Shown here: in pieces, positions 33,601-42,130 of the stretch
How the letters are laid out: each line of letters opens with the position of its first letter
How positions within the stretch are numbered: position 1 is the stretch's first letter
Assembly: GCF_905475465.1 (NCBI RefSeq)
Contig: NC_062244.1
Location: 7,886,501 to 7,950,500, forward strand
Reading direction: 5' to 3'
Length of the DNA: 64,000 bases
Source of the DNA: Pieris napi
Taxonomy: Eukaryota; Arthropoda; Insecta; Lepidoptera; Pieridae
Position numbers and translations under genes: made by a program
The notes under the pieces: generated by a model
What the model was told of the DNA's origin: nothing
The model's input: only the letters and a program-made list of their open reading frames with translations
The model's database searches: none

Positions 33601-35260
33601 TGGTAAAAGCTGGTCCTATGAAGGCTACATTCACGGTACAATACCGATTGGAAGACGAAAAGGTCGCACGTACGTTCACATGCCCGATTGACATACAAGA
33701 TTGCACGACACTGTTCGTTATACGTACGAAATTGGAACCGGGAAAAGGATCGGATTTCTGCAGAGCAAGTCAAGTGTGTTGTCTGCATTTGAGCGTTCAG
33801 AGGGTAGGTGTTCTCTGCATTTAATTGGCTGAAAGATCCTCTGGCATTATCATGTTTAACTTCAGTTCACCTTTCTTCAAATACTACGTCGAATTTTCTA
33901 TTGCAATTTTAAGAAATATTTCAAACCTCTAATAGTAAACCTCCAAAGTTATAATTGGGGGGCTGGTCACCCTCGTGTCTCGTATGATCACGTCCATCTG
34001 TCCAACATCTAGTGATACTCCGGTCATGTCGGATATCCGTTCCATCAGATTGTGAGGGTTTTGGAATATGCACGTGTACAAATAACCAGTCTCAATAGAG
34101 ATTAGCTGCCGGAGCCAAAATGGTCTTAATAAAATTAAATTGAACTCTTCTTAGAGTCTCTTCAGCTTTATTCAAGTATATACAGAAGAAACAGTAAAAA
34201 TTGTTTCTTTTTAGGTAAATGAAACTGAATATACATCATTGATGTATGAGGTGCTGGCTGATCAGACTATGTGGGCAGTCTTAGGAAGAACTGCAGGTAG
34301 GATTAATTCTATTGATTTTTACTTGTAACTTGTACTATTATTTTGGTTTTTGGTCATTGGTCAAGTGGCTTTAGCGTGCGACGCTCTTGCCTAAAGTCGA
34401 TGGTTTAATCCCCGGTTGTGCACCAGACATATTTTGATGTGCGCATTTAACACGTGATCGTTCGGTGAAGGTATACATCGTGAGGAAACCAGCGTGTTAC
34501 ACTTACTCTTAGAGAAAACAAATTGTCACGAAAGATACAGAAATCTAAAACTAAACGGTTGTAGCGCCACTGATTTTTTTTTAATTTTTGTAACTACCCA
34601 CCTACACCAAAAAAATCGTAATTTTAGTACCATATAATGAGGTATTTATTGCCATATTTATCTACTACACCACCATGTTATTCCGAGTTATAAATACAAT
34701 CGTATTAACCGGGTCTCTCTATCAATCAAAATATTTATTACAGGTGTAATATCAATGGATTCGTCCACCGGCGAGCCTCAAAACGTAACATTAGATGTGA
34801 TGCCACTCATGGCAGGGTATCTGCCGCTACCAACCGTCCGATTGTCCAAATACATCGCTGCCAATACCAAAGGTTACTTAACAATTTTAACTCAATTTCT
34901 GTTAGTGAATATTTTCTTGCCAGCTATCAATCGATCAAAAAATAATTTATTTTTTATTTTATTAGAATTATAATTGATTATTCTTGCTTTGAATACACTC
35001 TGTTCGATCTCCTAGCATAGATTGCAATCTGCTTTTAAATAAAAGAAAACATTTTAAGCCATTATAAGCAAGCATAGCAAGGATACTAGTCGAGGTGTAA
35101 TATTAAATGCTAAATTTGCTTTACAGATCCCAAAAAGGATATTTCAGCGCATCCCCGGTTAGAACCATTTGGTCCAGGTCAAGTGTATCACGCGGGTAAA
35201 ACAAAACAAGTACATGTACTGGCGCCTGCGCCTAAGGAACATCTAGATATTGTTGTTTGA
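24569..35260 (+). CDS. TRAPPC10: TRAPPC10, TRAPP II complex subunit (Trs130 family), 16 coding exons
   Basis: A subunit of the TRAPP II tethering complex, which works at the Golgi and early endosome as an exchange factor for Rab GTPases (known from the family). Sixteen exons join in frame into 1,192 codons plus stop; human TRAPPC10 is slightly longer. The N terminus, MQNKPIITCAGDWNLFCTL spanning exons 1-2, matches the vertebrate protein closely. The EWRRSFGR motif, HIYWTDC, QREKRNDPEWDYCKYFILQE, ALVQYDELDALFSQF and LLDFRSYLFQRQ are near-identical to human. The middle resembles the foie-gras/TRAPPC10 helical region, and the C terminus (from about 1,050) is the beta-sandwich TRAPPC10/Trs130 domain with VMPLMAGYLPLPTVRLSKY. 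The start at 24,569 follows an in-frame stop two codons upstream. An internal ATG at residue 14 is the position matching the vertebrate MENKP. Confidence 0.95.
24721..24932 (+). CDS. TRAPPC10: TRAPPC10 exon 2
   Basis: Residues 22-92, including EWRRSFGRITKFVYLEASFI and HIYWTDCV. The acceptor is TTATTAG, the donor GTAAGA, phase 0 at the end. Confidence 0.95.
25095..25487 (+). CDS. TRAPPC10: TRAPPC10 exon 3
   Basis: Residues 93-223, including WMIVLVETYDIRKTNKLLPR and KFEEYMREQREKRNDPEWDY. The donor GTTTGT is weaker than usual. Confidence 0.95.
25612..25911 (+). CDS. TRAPPC10: TRAPPC10 exon 4
   Basis: Residues 224-323, beginning EQLAFVLEMLGLYEEALVQY and containing LLDFRSYLFQRQSAMLLL. The donor is GTAAGC. 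Confidence 0.95.
26521..26700 (+). CDS. TRAPPC10: TRAPPC10 exon 5
   Basis: Residues 324-383, VASRCISTVHNTLVELSLLG onward to HNAKDK. The donor is GTACCG, phase 0. Confidence 0.93.
26969..27262. mobile_element. Possible MITE in TRAPPC10 intron 5
   Basis: AAGCTATTGCATAG near the left end recurs inverted (CTATGCAATAGCTT) near 27,247. The GC content is higher than in the flanks. The target duplication was not resolved. Confidence 0.4.
27313..27545 (+). CDS. TRAPPC10: TRAPPC10 exon 6
   Basis: Residues 384-460, LHELGKLCGLLPGSPEPTSE onward to YKHIGRL. The donor GTTCGT is unusual at +3, but the phase fits exon 7. Confidence 0.92.
27961..28143 (+). CDS. TRAPPC10: TRAPPC10 exon 7
   Basis: Residues 461-521, FARQIGRDLAAFYSELGETS onward; TPR-like helices. 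The donor is GTTGGA, phase 2. Confidence 0.92.
28218..28595 (+). CDS. TRAPPC10: TRAPPC10 exon 8
   Basis: Residues 522-647, YTTLSAKIASTAELEILVRN onward to SSFST. The donor is GTGAGT, phase 2. The last third is a Ser/Lys-rich linker. Confidence 0.93.
28732..28985 (+). mobile_element. SINE-like element with tRNA-like head
   Basis: It has GGGGCCTCATAGCCTAGCTC and a B-box-like GGTTCGACTCC, followed by a non-tRNA body. It is intronic in TRAPPC10. It does not fold as a complete tRNA. Confidence 0.5.
29215..29352 (+). CDS. TRAPPC10: TRAPPC10 exon 9
   Basis: Residues 648-693, YLQSSEELLIKLALLSPSEL onward to EFLYCAFP. The donor is AAG/GTTAAG and overlaps the TTAA duplication of the MITE at 29,358. Confidence 0.88.
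29358..29606. mobile_element. GC-rich MITE at the TRAPPC10 exon 9 splice donor (249 bp)
   Basis: Terminal inverted repeats of about 36 bp, starting GAGCGCGGCCATACGATGCG at the left and AGCGCGGCTACACGATGCGG (reversed) at the right. Both ends are flanked by TTAA (29,354-29,357 and 29,607-29,610). The left TTAA overlaps the T of the exon 9 GT donor. A TTAA target suggests a piggyBac-type mechanism, but a Harbinger-type TTA or TAA duplication is also possible. Confidence 0.8.
29817..30297 (+). CDS. TRAPPC10: TRAPPC10 exon 10
   Basis: Residues 694-854, IRLDDLKPKNPLLDPMQFTS onward. Ends CSRMDE before a GTATGA donor, phase 0. Confidence 0.93.
30383..30876. mobile_element. Harbinger-like MITE carrying a nested MITE
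   Basis: The ends GGGACCGTTCAAGTATTAC and GGGGGCGTTCAAGTATTACG (reversed) are flanked by TTA on both sides. A second family member lies at 45,391-45,654. It lies in TRAPPC10 intron 10. Confidence 0.8.
30488..30809. mobile_element. Nested MITE (about 322 bp)
   Basis: The inverted ends TTGACGTGACAACGTCTTA and TTGAACGTGACAACGTCATA (reversed) bound a GC-rich interior. The end motif is shared with the repeats at 38,074 and 55,643. Confidence 0.7.
31270..31449 (+). CDS. TRAPPC10: TRAPPC10 exon 11
   Basis: Residues 855-914, NTTIHLKASSGLHLRYGVNS onward to KSIEHT. The donor is GTAAGT. Confidence 0.9.
31812..32040 (+). mobile_element. SINE, second family, A-rich tail
   Basis: The tRNA-like head contains GGTCTAGTGGTTAGTACCCC and GGATTCGATCCCC. 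The body ends AATTGTCCAATCAC followed by an A-rich tail. It lies in TRAPPC10 intron 11. Confidence 0.7.
32137..32367 (+). CDS. TRAPPC10: TRAPPC10 exon 12
   Basis: Residues 915-991, VWLTCPWLESVMEVPLHFSP onward; vertebrate proteins read CPWSIYS at this place. The donor is GTAAGT. Confidence 0.93.
32636..32986. repeat. Dispersed repeat, GAAGTTATACTTC ends (copy 3 of 3)
   Basis: The left end is TTTGAAGTTATACTTCTTTT with GATGCGCGCGCA inside. The right end has AAAGAAGTCCAACTTCTAAC. Inside is a small tandem repeat at about 32,703-32,783 (CCGACACC.GCACACCCCGT units). It lies in TRAPPC10 intron 12. Confidence 0.6.
33543..33803 (+). CDS. TRAPPC10: TRAPPC10 exon 13
   Basis: Residues 992-1,078, containing FMWELLKDPL and a beta-rich stretch. 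The donor is GTAGGT, phase 0. Confidence 0.93.
34215..34296 (+). CDS. TRAPPC10: TRAPPC10 exon 14
   Basis: Residues 1,079-1,105, VNETEYTSLMYEVLADQTMW onward, matching the vertebrate LMYEVVDNSSNWAV region. The donor is GTAGGA, phase 1. Confidence 0.93.
34358..34575 (+). mobile_element. tRNA-derived SINE in TRAPPC10 intron 14
   Basis: It has a tRNA-like head GTCAAGTGGCTTTAGCGTGC and the shared AAGGTATACATCGTGAGGAA and GTAGCGCCACTGA blocks of the family at 12,208. The central TGATCACCTACT part is deleted. Confidence 0.6.
34744..34872 (+). CDS. TRAPPC10: TRAPPC10 exon 15
   Basis: Residues 1,106-1,148, including DVMPLMAGYLPLPTVRLSKY. The donor GTTACT is weak but the phase fits exon 16. Confidence 0.92.
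35127..35260 (+). CDS. TRAPPC10: TRAPPC10 exon 16 (C terminus, stop TGA)
   Basis: Residues 1,149-1,192, ending VHVLAPAPKEHLDIVV and TGA at 35,258-35,260. It retains the FGPGQVYHAGKTKQ motif (vertebrate LPAGQVFNSSSGTQ). Confidence 0.94.
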
Positions 35261-37661
35261 GCACACATATGACAAAAAAGAATCTATTGTTGTTTGGTAC
35301 TTTTTTCCCAAAAAAATAATGGGGGTGAGGAAGCGGTAATTTTTGTATAAAACTTTTTATTAAATTATTGTTTAATTTGTCAAAAGTCGCGGGCAACAGC
35401 TATTAATCTATAAAATTATATATATTTAATTGGCTGATTCCTGAAGGTTAAACTAAATAAGGAGTTTAAAATTAATAACATAATATTTTTTATTTATATG
35501 ATTGGATTGCTCTTGGTAACCATAGAGAATATATGGAATGTAAAAATCCAGTATATTAAGGATTCATTGTTTAGTTTTTTGAGGAGGGTAGTTACTCAAC
35601 TTAAGCTCTGCCCATTTTTAATTTAAGAACTTTAACTACCTTTGTCCAAAGACAGTTTTTATTATAGTCTAGAAATGTATACCTGCCATTGAATAAATAC
35701 TCCTTATGCATAATAGCAAACGCAAATAGCCCATTGTTGTTGTTAAAATTCTACTTTGTTTCTGCCATGACATTAATTTATATATAGTGAAAAATTACCT
35801 ACAAATTCTCACAACCCAAAATAGTTTATATTACAACAGTTTTTAGCATACAGTCTCTATATTAATTCTACCGACTGAATCCATTTAAAAGTAGTCATAG
35901 AGTACATCGAAATTACGTAGTCATAAGGCCATTATAAACATGCTATTTTGAGATTAATTCTTTTATAACCGTAACTAGATCTGTTTTTAATAACTATTAA
36001 AATAATCTATATCCTAGCCCAGTGGTGAGGTTTTAACAAATGTAGCATATCCAATGCTGATATTGTCGAAAGACTTTTGCCTGCCATTTGGTTAAATATA
36101 AAAAAATAAGCTACAAAATATGTCAAACAGATTAACAACAAAAACCTTTATTGTGTATATAAAAGTATGAATAGCCAAAGTTATTCACTAAACCGAAAAA
36201 GTAACAATCTCAAGCATTTGATTACTTTCAAAGCAGCATGTTTGTAGAAGAGCCGAAATTGTAAATTATTCTATCTAAAGTTGGACCATTGCTATATGTG
36301 ATAAATGTGTTGCATTGTTCTATGACACATATATAATCAAAGGTTCTATTCTTAAAAACTTATTACTGTAAGAAAATCTAAATTTAATATTGCAACTCGG
36401 ATGTTCAGAATTAAATATTCTATAATAAAAAAATCATAAAATGTAGCTCAATAAAAGTCCATGTTAAAAAAGATAAGGGTAGGACTTTATTAATACATAG
36501 TTTTTAATCTCAATTATTTATGTATAAGTTAAATTGTTATGTTTTCTTTAGCTTGTGGTTTTTATGTTAAACATTAATTGTTCTTTGTGTCATTTAGATA
36601 TGTTTTAAGAACAGAATTATATATTTGTTTAAGTTGTGTAGCTATTCTATATAAGGTATTTTATTTTTATTAGGTGCATAATATGTGTTTGTTATATATC
36701 TTAGGGGTTCATTTGAATGCAATAAACCAATAAGTATCGGTTTCATTTAGACCCTAATTGCAATTATTTTGTTGTGTGTTTGTCAGTGTACTGAGAACTG
36801 AAACAAAAAGAAAATAATATTTGCTTGATGGAATCTTATTTAGCATTATAAAACATGGGTTTTTTTTAATATGAAACCAAAGGTTTACATTATAAATAAC
36901 ATCACATAATTTATGTAGTTTGTATTGGCAAAATATACTCACAGTGTTTATGATATAAGTAGAGGCTTCAAAGTATATTTTCCATTATAACTTAGTAATA
37001 GAAGAAAAGCTTTCCTTTAAGAATATTTATTTACATATTGGTTCTATTAGCATTAATCATAAATTATCGAACTGTTGGTGTAAAAATAGATATAAGCTGT
37101 ATAGCTGAAGATTGTATTTATATTTCCTACTATGTATAATACCTAGGTGTCAATAAAAACGTTTATTGTTATCTATATCTATCTATGTTCATGCCCTTTC
37201 CATTTGATATAAATATGCCTTTAAAATGATTCCGTGATTAAACATTTTTAAATAGTTTTAAAGTATAATACAAAATCCATGACTAGTGTGACTTTTTAAA
37301 AGGAAATTCAACGAAGATAGCACAACGAAATACGAATACAAGTTGCTGGTGTGCCTGCTGCGTCAGTATTAAGTGCTTAATGCTTATATTCCAGTAAATT
37401 TTATTTGAATTTGTACACACACTTATTATATTTTTACATTGGGTGACAGTCAATGACTCGAAGACTACCGAGTACCGACACTGTTTAGTGAAACACGAGT
37501 CACGACTCGTTCTTGTTGTGACAACAAATTGCTCACAGTGGACGAGAAAACGCAAAATCGCTTGACTCATAACAGTAAGCTGTCAGTTTTCACAACCAAC
37601 CCCCTAAAATGAATGCATAATAATTAGTGCTTTTTACAGATTATCTATACCATATACATTA
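35261..37661. other. Downstream of TRAPPC10
   Basis: It holds the TRAPPC10 3' UTR and intergenic sequence. AATAAA occurs several times, first near 35,693 (GAATAAATAC) and later near 36,719 and 37,149, so the polyadenylation site is not decided. No coding exon or transposon is recognised. Confidence 0.5.
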
Positions 37662-38073
37662 GTGCGTTTTCCAATTACAGAGCATAATGCGACTCAGTGC
37701 CGCACAATGCCGCATAATGCTGAAACTTAATTGGAACGTGAATTAGTTTTCAAATGCATCAGCAGAGTGCGCTAAGTCAGTGTGGAAAAAAAAATGTTCT
37801 GAATAGAGTTAGCAACCTCATTAATTAATTTATTTATTTATTAACACTTTGTTGCAAAAAACAATAAATCAAACACAATACAAAAAAAAATTATAAGGGA
37901 TGCAACAGGCGGCCTTATCGCTAATAAGCGATCTCTTCCAGGCAACCCTAGTTAAAGAAAAAACTAAAAAAAAAGAAACATGATTCGTGCGAGAAGTGCA
38001 GAAACAAATGTTATATAAAAAAATATATATATATACATAGTACCTTAATCTAAAGTAATACAAAAAAAATATT

Positions 38074-38441
38074 GGTTGTTTGTAAAGTAGGTTTACGATC
38101 GAGATGTTTACGTGATAACGTCTTATTGGTGATATAAGTTTTTGGGAAGTAAGGAATTAATGAAGATAACAATTTTTTCAAATTTTAAATTACATCTATC
38201 GTTTTATTCACACTTTTGATGATAAATTTCGGGAGTAAAATGACAAGTTTACTTATTCGACTATGATATACATTTTTCTTCATACATTCACGGAATGACT
38301 GGCAGCGCTCGAGATGAGACGGGAGATCGGTCCGTCTCTCTCTCGTTATACCTGCGATCGCGCTCGTGAGGTTTTGGTGTGACACAAGTTTCTGAACATG
38401 TCACCCGACTAAAACGATTTTAAAGACGTTATCACGTCAAA
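38074..38441. mobile_element. Short transposon, copy A (368 bp), inserted in the LINE 3' UTR
   Basis: It begins GGTTGTTTGTAAAGTAGGTT and ends GACGTTATCACGTCAAA. TTTACGTGATAACGTCTT near the left and its inverse at the right form inverted repeats. It is flanked by AAATATT on both sides. It differs from copy B at 55,643-56,010 by one substitution. The open frame inside (38,185-38,385) is part of the repeat and not a gene. Confidence 0.8.
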
Positions 38442-38535
38442 AAATATTAACAACAGACTAAAAACTTAAAAGCTAATCTTACAAATACATGGACAGCAAA
38501 TAGTGATGTAAAAGGAAACATAAGATTTATACAAG

Positions 38536-40560
38536 TCACGATTGATCAGGATAGGATATGGTTAAGAAATGATTATACAGAAGAGTTTTAAAAGATGACA
38601 GAGAGGTAGCCAATCGTACGGAGTCGGGCAGCGTATTCCACAACTTATTGGCGGAGATCGTGAATGAATTGTCTAAGAAGGATGAAGTGTGAGATGGAAT
38701 TTCCAATAAACATCTATTAGAAGAGCGTAACATATAGTTAGAAGGACCTAAGAATTTAAAGTGATTTTTGAGATAAGAAGGGGTTTTCGGATTGAAAAGA
38801 ATTGAGTATAGGAGATGAAGAAGATGAGCGTGACGTCTGAATCGAATAGGTAGCCACCCCAGCTGCCTGCGGAATTTAGACACATGGTCATATTTCCTAA
38901 GACCAAATATGAACCGTATGCAGAAATTCTGCAGGCGTTCGATCTTGTCAAGTAGCTCTTCGTTCAAATCAGAGGAGCATGAGTCCGCATAATCGAGAAT
39001 AGGAAGCAGAAGAGACTGCGCTAACATAGTTTTAGTGCGGATAGGAAGGAAATTAGAAAGACGTTTCAGAGTAAAAGAAGCGGCGTAAAGTTTACGGCTG
39101 ATCTCCTTTACATGATGACCCCAGGAAAACGTTTGGTCGAAGAAGACCCCAAGGTTTTTAACAGTCTTATTGAGAGCCAAGGCCACACCGTCAAGGTAAA
39201 CACCAGGGAGCTGAGCCCATTTGACTCTTGAAATAAAGAAAGGGCTTCCGATGATGATGACTTGACTCTTGGCAGGATTAATTTGAAGACCAAAGTCTTT
39301 ACTCCAGTTGGCTATGTTTTCAAGATCATCATTCATCGCCTGTATTGCAAGAGGAAGCTCATCCAGTGTAGACTGAACGTAGATTTGGAGGTCATCAGCG
39401 TAAAGGTGATAACTAGCGGAAAGATGTGCAGTCAGGGTGTTGATAAATATAGAAAAAAGAAGAGGTGAAAGAACGCCACCCTGCGGAACACCAGCAATTA
39501 TATTATTCCACTGACAGTAAGCATCATTCATTTTAATACGCTGCCGACGACCGTTAAGATAGCTATGAAACCAGTCAATAGCGGATGGACAGATTTCATA
39601 GAGCGAAGCAACCCAAGCAGAATTTCAAAGTTCACAGTATTGAAAGCATTGCTAAAGTCAAGCAGAGTGAGAACAGTGAGCTGCCCACCATCCATCCCTG
39701 GGCGAATGTCGTCACAAACTTTAACCAATGCCGTAGTCGTGCTATGCCCCGGGCGGAAACCCGATTGGAGAGGATCTAGAATTGAGTTTTTATTCAGAAA
39801 TCCGCTAAGCTGCGAGTGTATAAGGCGCTCTAGAGCTTTAGATAGGAATGGTAGAATAGAAATGGGCCGGAAGACAGAAAAGTTAATGGGATCGGGCCGT
39901 TTGGGAATAGGAATAACTAGACTATCCTTCCAAGAAGTAGGGAATTTACCACTAGTAACTGAATAATTAAAAATATGAGTAATAACTTGAAGAATAGCTG
40001 GCAAGATAGGTAAGATCATAGCACGACTAACTTCATCACATCCAACAGCATCCGACGAGATAGACTGGATGCAACCCTCCACTTCGCGCTTGGTGAATTC
40101 AGTGAAATTAAAAGGCATGAAGTTTGGAGTTGGAAGAGAAGCTAGTTTATTGATTGTCTTCCTAAGAGAAGACTTATCGTGGGCAGGAGAACAGGTGAAG
40201 TGAGAGTTAAGGTTGTTTATATCTATTGCTGAAGAAATAACATTCTGTGCCGATCTGCCAATCCCCAAGGTTTTGAGGAACTTCCAGATTTTTGAGGTGT
40301 CGCCATTGGATACCGAGTCGTGGATATGTTGCCTTTGAGCATCACGACAGCGAGTATTACAACGATTGCGAACTACTTTATATTTTTCGCGCTCCGCATC
40401 AGATTTGGCAGTTCTCATTTTAGCTATGGCTCTGTTTTTTTTGTGAATCAATCTTTTAATCTCATCAGAGAGCCAGGGAGCAGGCAAATGTTTAAGTTTA
40501 ACACGTCTCAATGGGGCGTGCTTATCATAGAGGTTTGTGATGGAAGATAATGTATAAATA
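38536..40560 (-). pseudogene. LINE reverse-transcriptase ORF, frameshifted
   Basis: The first part (to about 39,610) includes VIPIPKRPDPINFSVFRPIS, LQSGFRPGHSTTTALVKV and the first catalytic motif LLDFSNAFN. The second part, in another frame, has IIAGVPQGGVLSPLLFSIFI, the catalytic YADD box and the C-terminal LGWLPIRFRRHAHLL thumb/linker. One frame change near 39,605-39,615 separates them. Otherwise the frames are open, so the copy is fairly young but cannot make a full protein. Confidence 0.85.
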
Positions 40561-41214
40561 ATGTGGTTAACAATAATAATTGGTTGAAAACTTTTTACGC
40601 TTATTTTAATAATCAAATTATTTCATTAACATTTTTTTACCGAAATAAGAGAAAACCTTTAAAGAATATAAGGTTTTAACAAGCTAAATTAACAGTAAAA
40701 TATATAGTTTCATGTAAGAAGTTTACATCATTTACGTTTTGAATAATTTTTTTAAAATGATTTCTAAAAAAATTATATACTTTTTCAAAACCATTGCAAT
40801 GTTTATAAGAGTATAATCCTGTAAAATAAATTTGTTTCCAGATCCGAATTTTGAAATAAAATTGTATTCATATTTTAAATGTGGAATATAAAAAAAGTAA
40901 CTATTTATACCTTCATCCATACTTATATTTATTTTTTTTAGCAGTTTGAAATAACTTTAATTATTTTTAAAATCTACGACGAAACAAACTTTTCAACAAT
41001 AAATAATATTTACTAACGAAAATTTCGATAAATGCCAACTTAAAGAACAACACTGGTCAATTTTCTGTCACTGTGTTGGTATTTATTGCGAGAAGCACGC
41101 GAGAGCATTCGTTTTGAGAGTGCTCAATTGTGCGAAACGTTGCTGTAGTTGGAACATTCAACGTTGAGCATTATGCCGCATAATGCGCTCTAGTGCTGTA
41201 ATTGGAAAACGCAC

Positions 41215-41953
41215 TATAATGTAAAAGTAGTTTATGCAAATCTGTAGAAGAGCTTACGCCTTCATAATCGGATTCAATAAAATGTTCTGAACTTATCCTC
41301 GAAGATTTTATAGCTTTGAAATTACGTCTTTTCAGAGCTTTTTCCCAGAGTCTTCTTATGCGTAAATCCTTAGGGAACTGTGATTCCCATTATTATTACC
41401 GCGATTGCTGCGCAGCGAGGCATTTTTGGATAAAAAAACATTTTATCTTGTTTTTAGTTTTATAATAATGAATAATGTTTATTTGTTTACATATTTTATT
41501 ATGAGTCAAGCGATACCAACGCTACTAACGGCAAAGTTTGGCAGTTTTCTTCCTCATTAAAAACATCGTTTCGTAATTCGTTTATTATCTATATATATAT
41601 TTAATTATCTGTGTTTCTTTTGCAGTCCTTTGACTGTAGCAGGTGTCAATTGCCAGTTTAATGTACGTCATATTCAAATTTCAAATTGCTGTAGTCGTCG
41701 ATCAAAATTGGTAAAGTTTGTTTTGTCTCTCTATGGACGGGCACGGTTTTAAAATTTCCCGTAACCCGTTGCTATGAGATATGAAATCAATCACTAAGTT
41801 TTCAATAATAAATTCGTTGTTGAATTAAAATGTGAATATCTAAGTTTTTAAATATGATAAATTCTCGTAAAACGATTGTCACATGCGTTTTATTCTCTCT
41901 CCGTGTGGAAAAGTAGTCTTCTGGGAAGAATCAGTTATATGTACGCAGCGGGA
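41215..41953 (+). promoter_or_regulatory. Upstream region of the katanin p60 gene
   Basis: It should contain the promoter and 5' UTR. An in-frame upstream ATG at 41,876 would add 26 residues not seen in the family and is not preferred. No core element was assigned. Confidence 0.4.
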
Positions 41954-42130
41954 ATGACAATTATGGCAGTTTCTGTTGGGGAAATTTGCGAGAACACAAA
42001 GCTTGCCCGCGAAATGGCTTTGATGGGAAACTACGAGTCGGCTCTCGTCTACTATGAGGGTACAGTGCAAATGATCCACAGACTTCTCATCACGATTGCG
42101 GATCCTACACGCAAGTCGAAGTGGCAACTG
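41954..42130 (+). CDS. KATNA1: Katanin p60 exon 1 (MIT domain)
   Basis: 59 codons in phase 0, ending PTRKSKWQL before a consensus GTGAGT donor. Confidence 0.87.

Larger units (their letters stand above)
37820..40560 (-). mobile_element. 5'-truncated non-LTR retrotransposon (Jockey/CR1-like LINE)
   Basis: It contains the reverse transcriptase on the minus strand, then a 3' UTR with GGCGGCCTTATCGCTAATAA and a TAAATAAATAAAT tail. The endonuclease domain is missing except for its last residues. The 3' UTR is split by the repeat at 38,074-38,441. Exact ends were not determined. Confidence 0.8.
37662..41214. mobile_element. TA-flanked DNA transposon split by a LINE
   Basis: The ends GTGCGTTTTCCAATTACAG are mirrored at 41,196-41,214 and flanked by TA. 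Further inside, GCCGCATAATGC and its inverse strengthen the pairing. The original element was about 0.8 kb; the LINE at 37,820-40,560 interrupts it. A short minus-strand open stretch at 40,732-40,920 is unrecognised. Confidence 0.7.
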
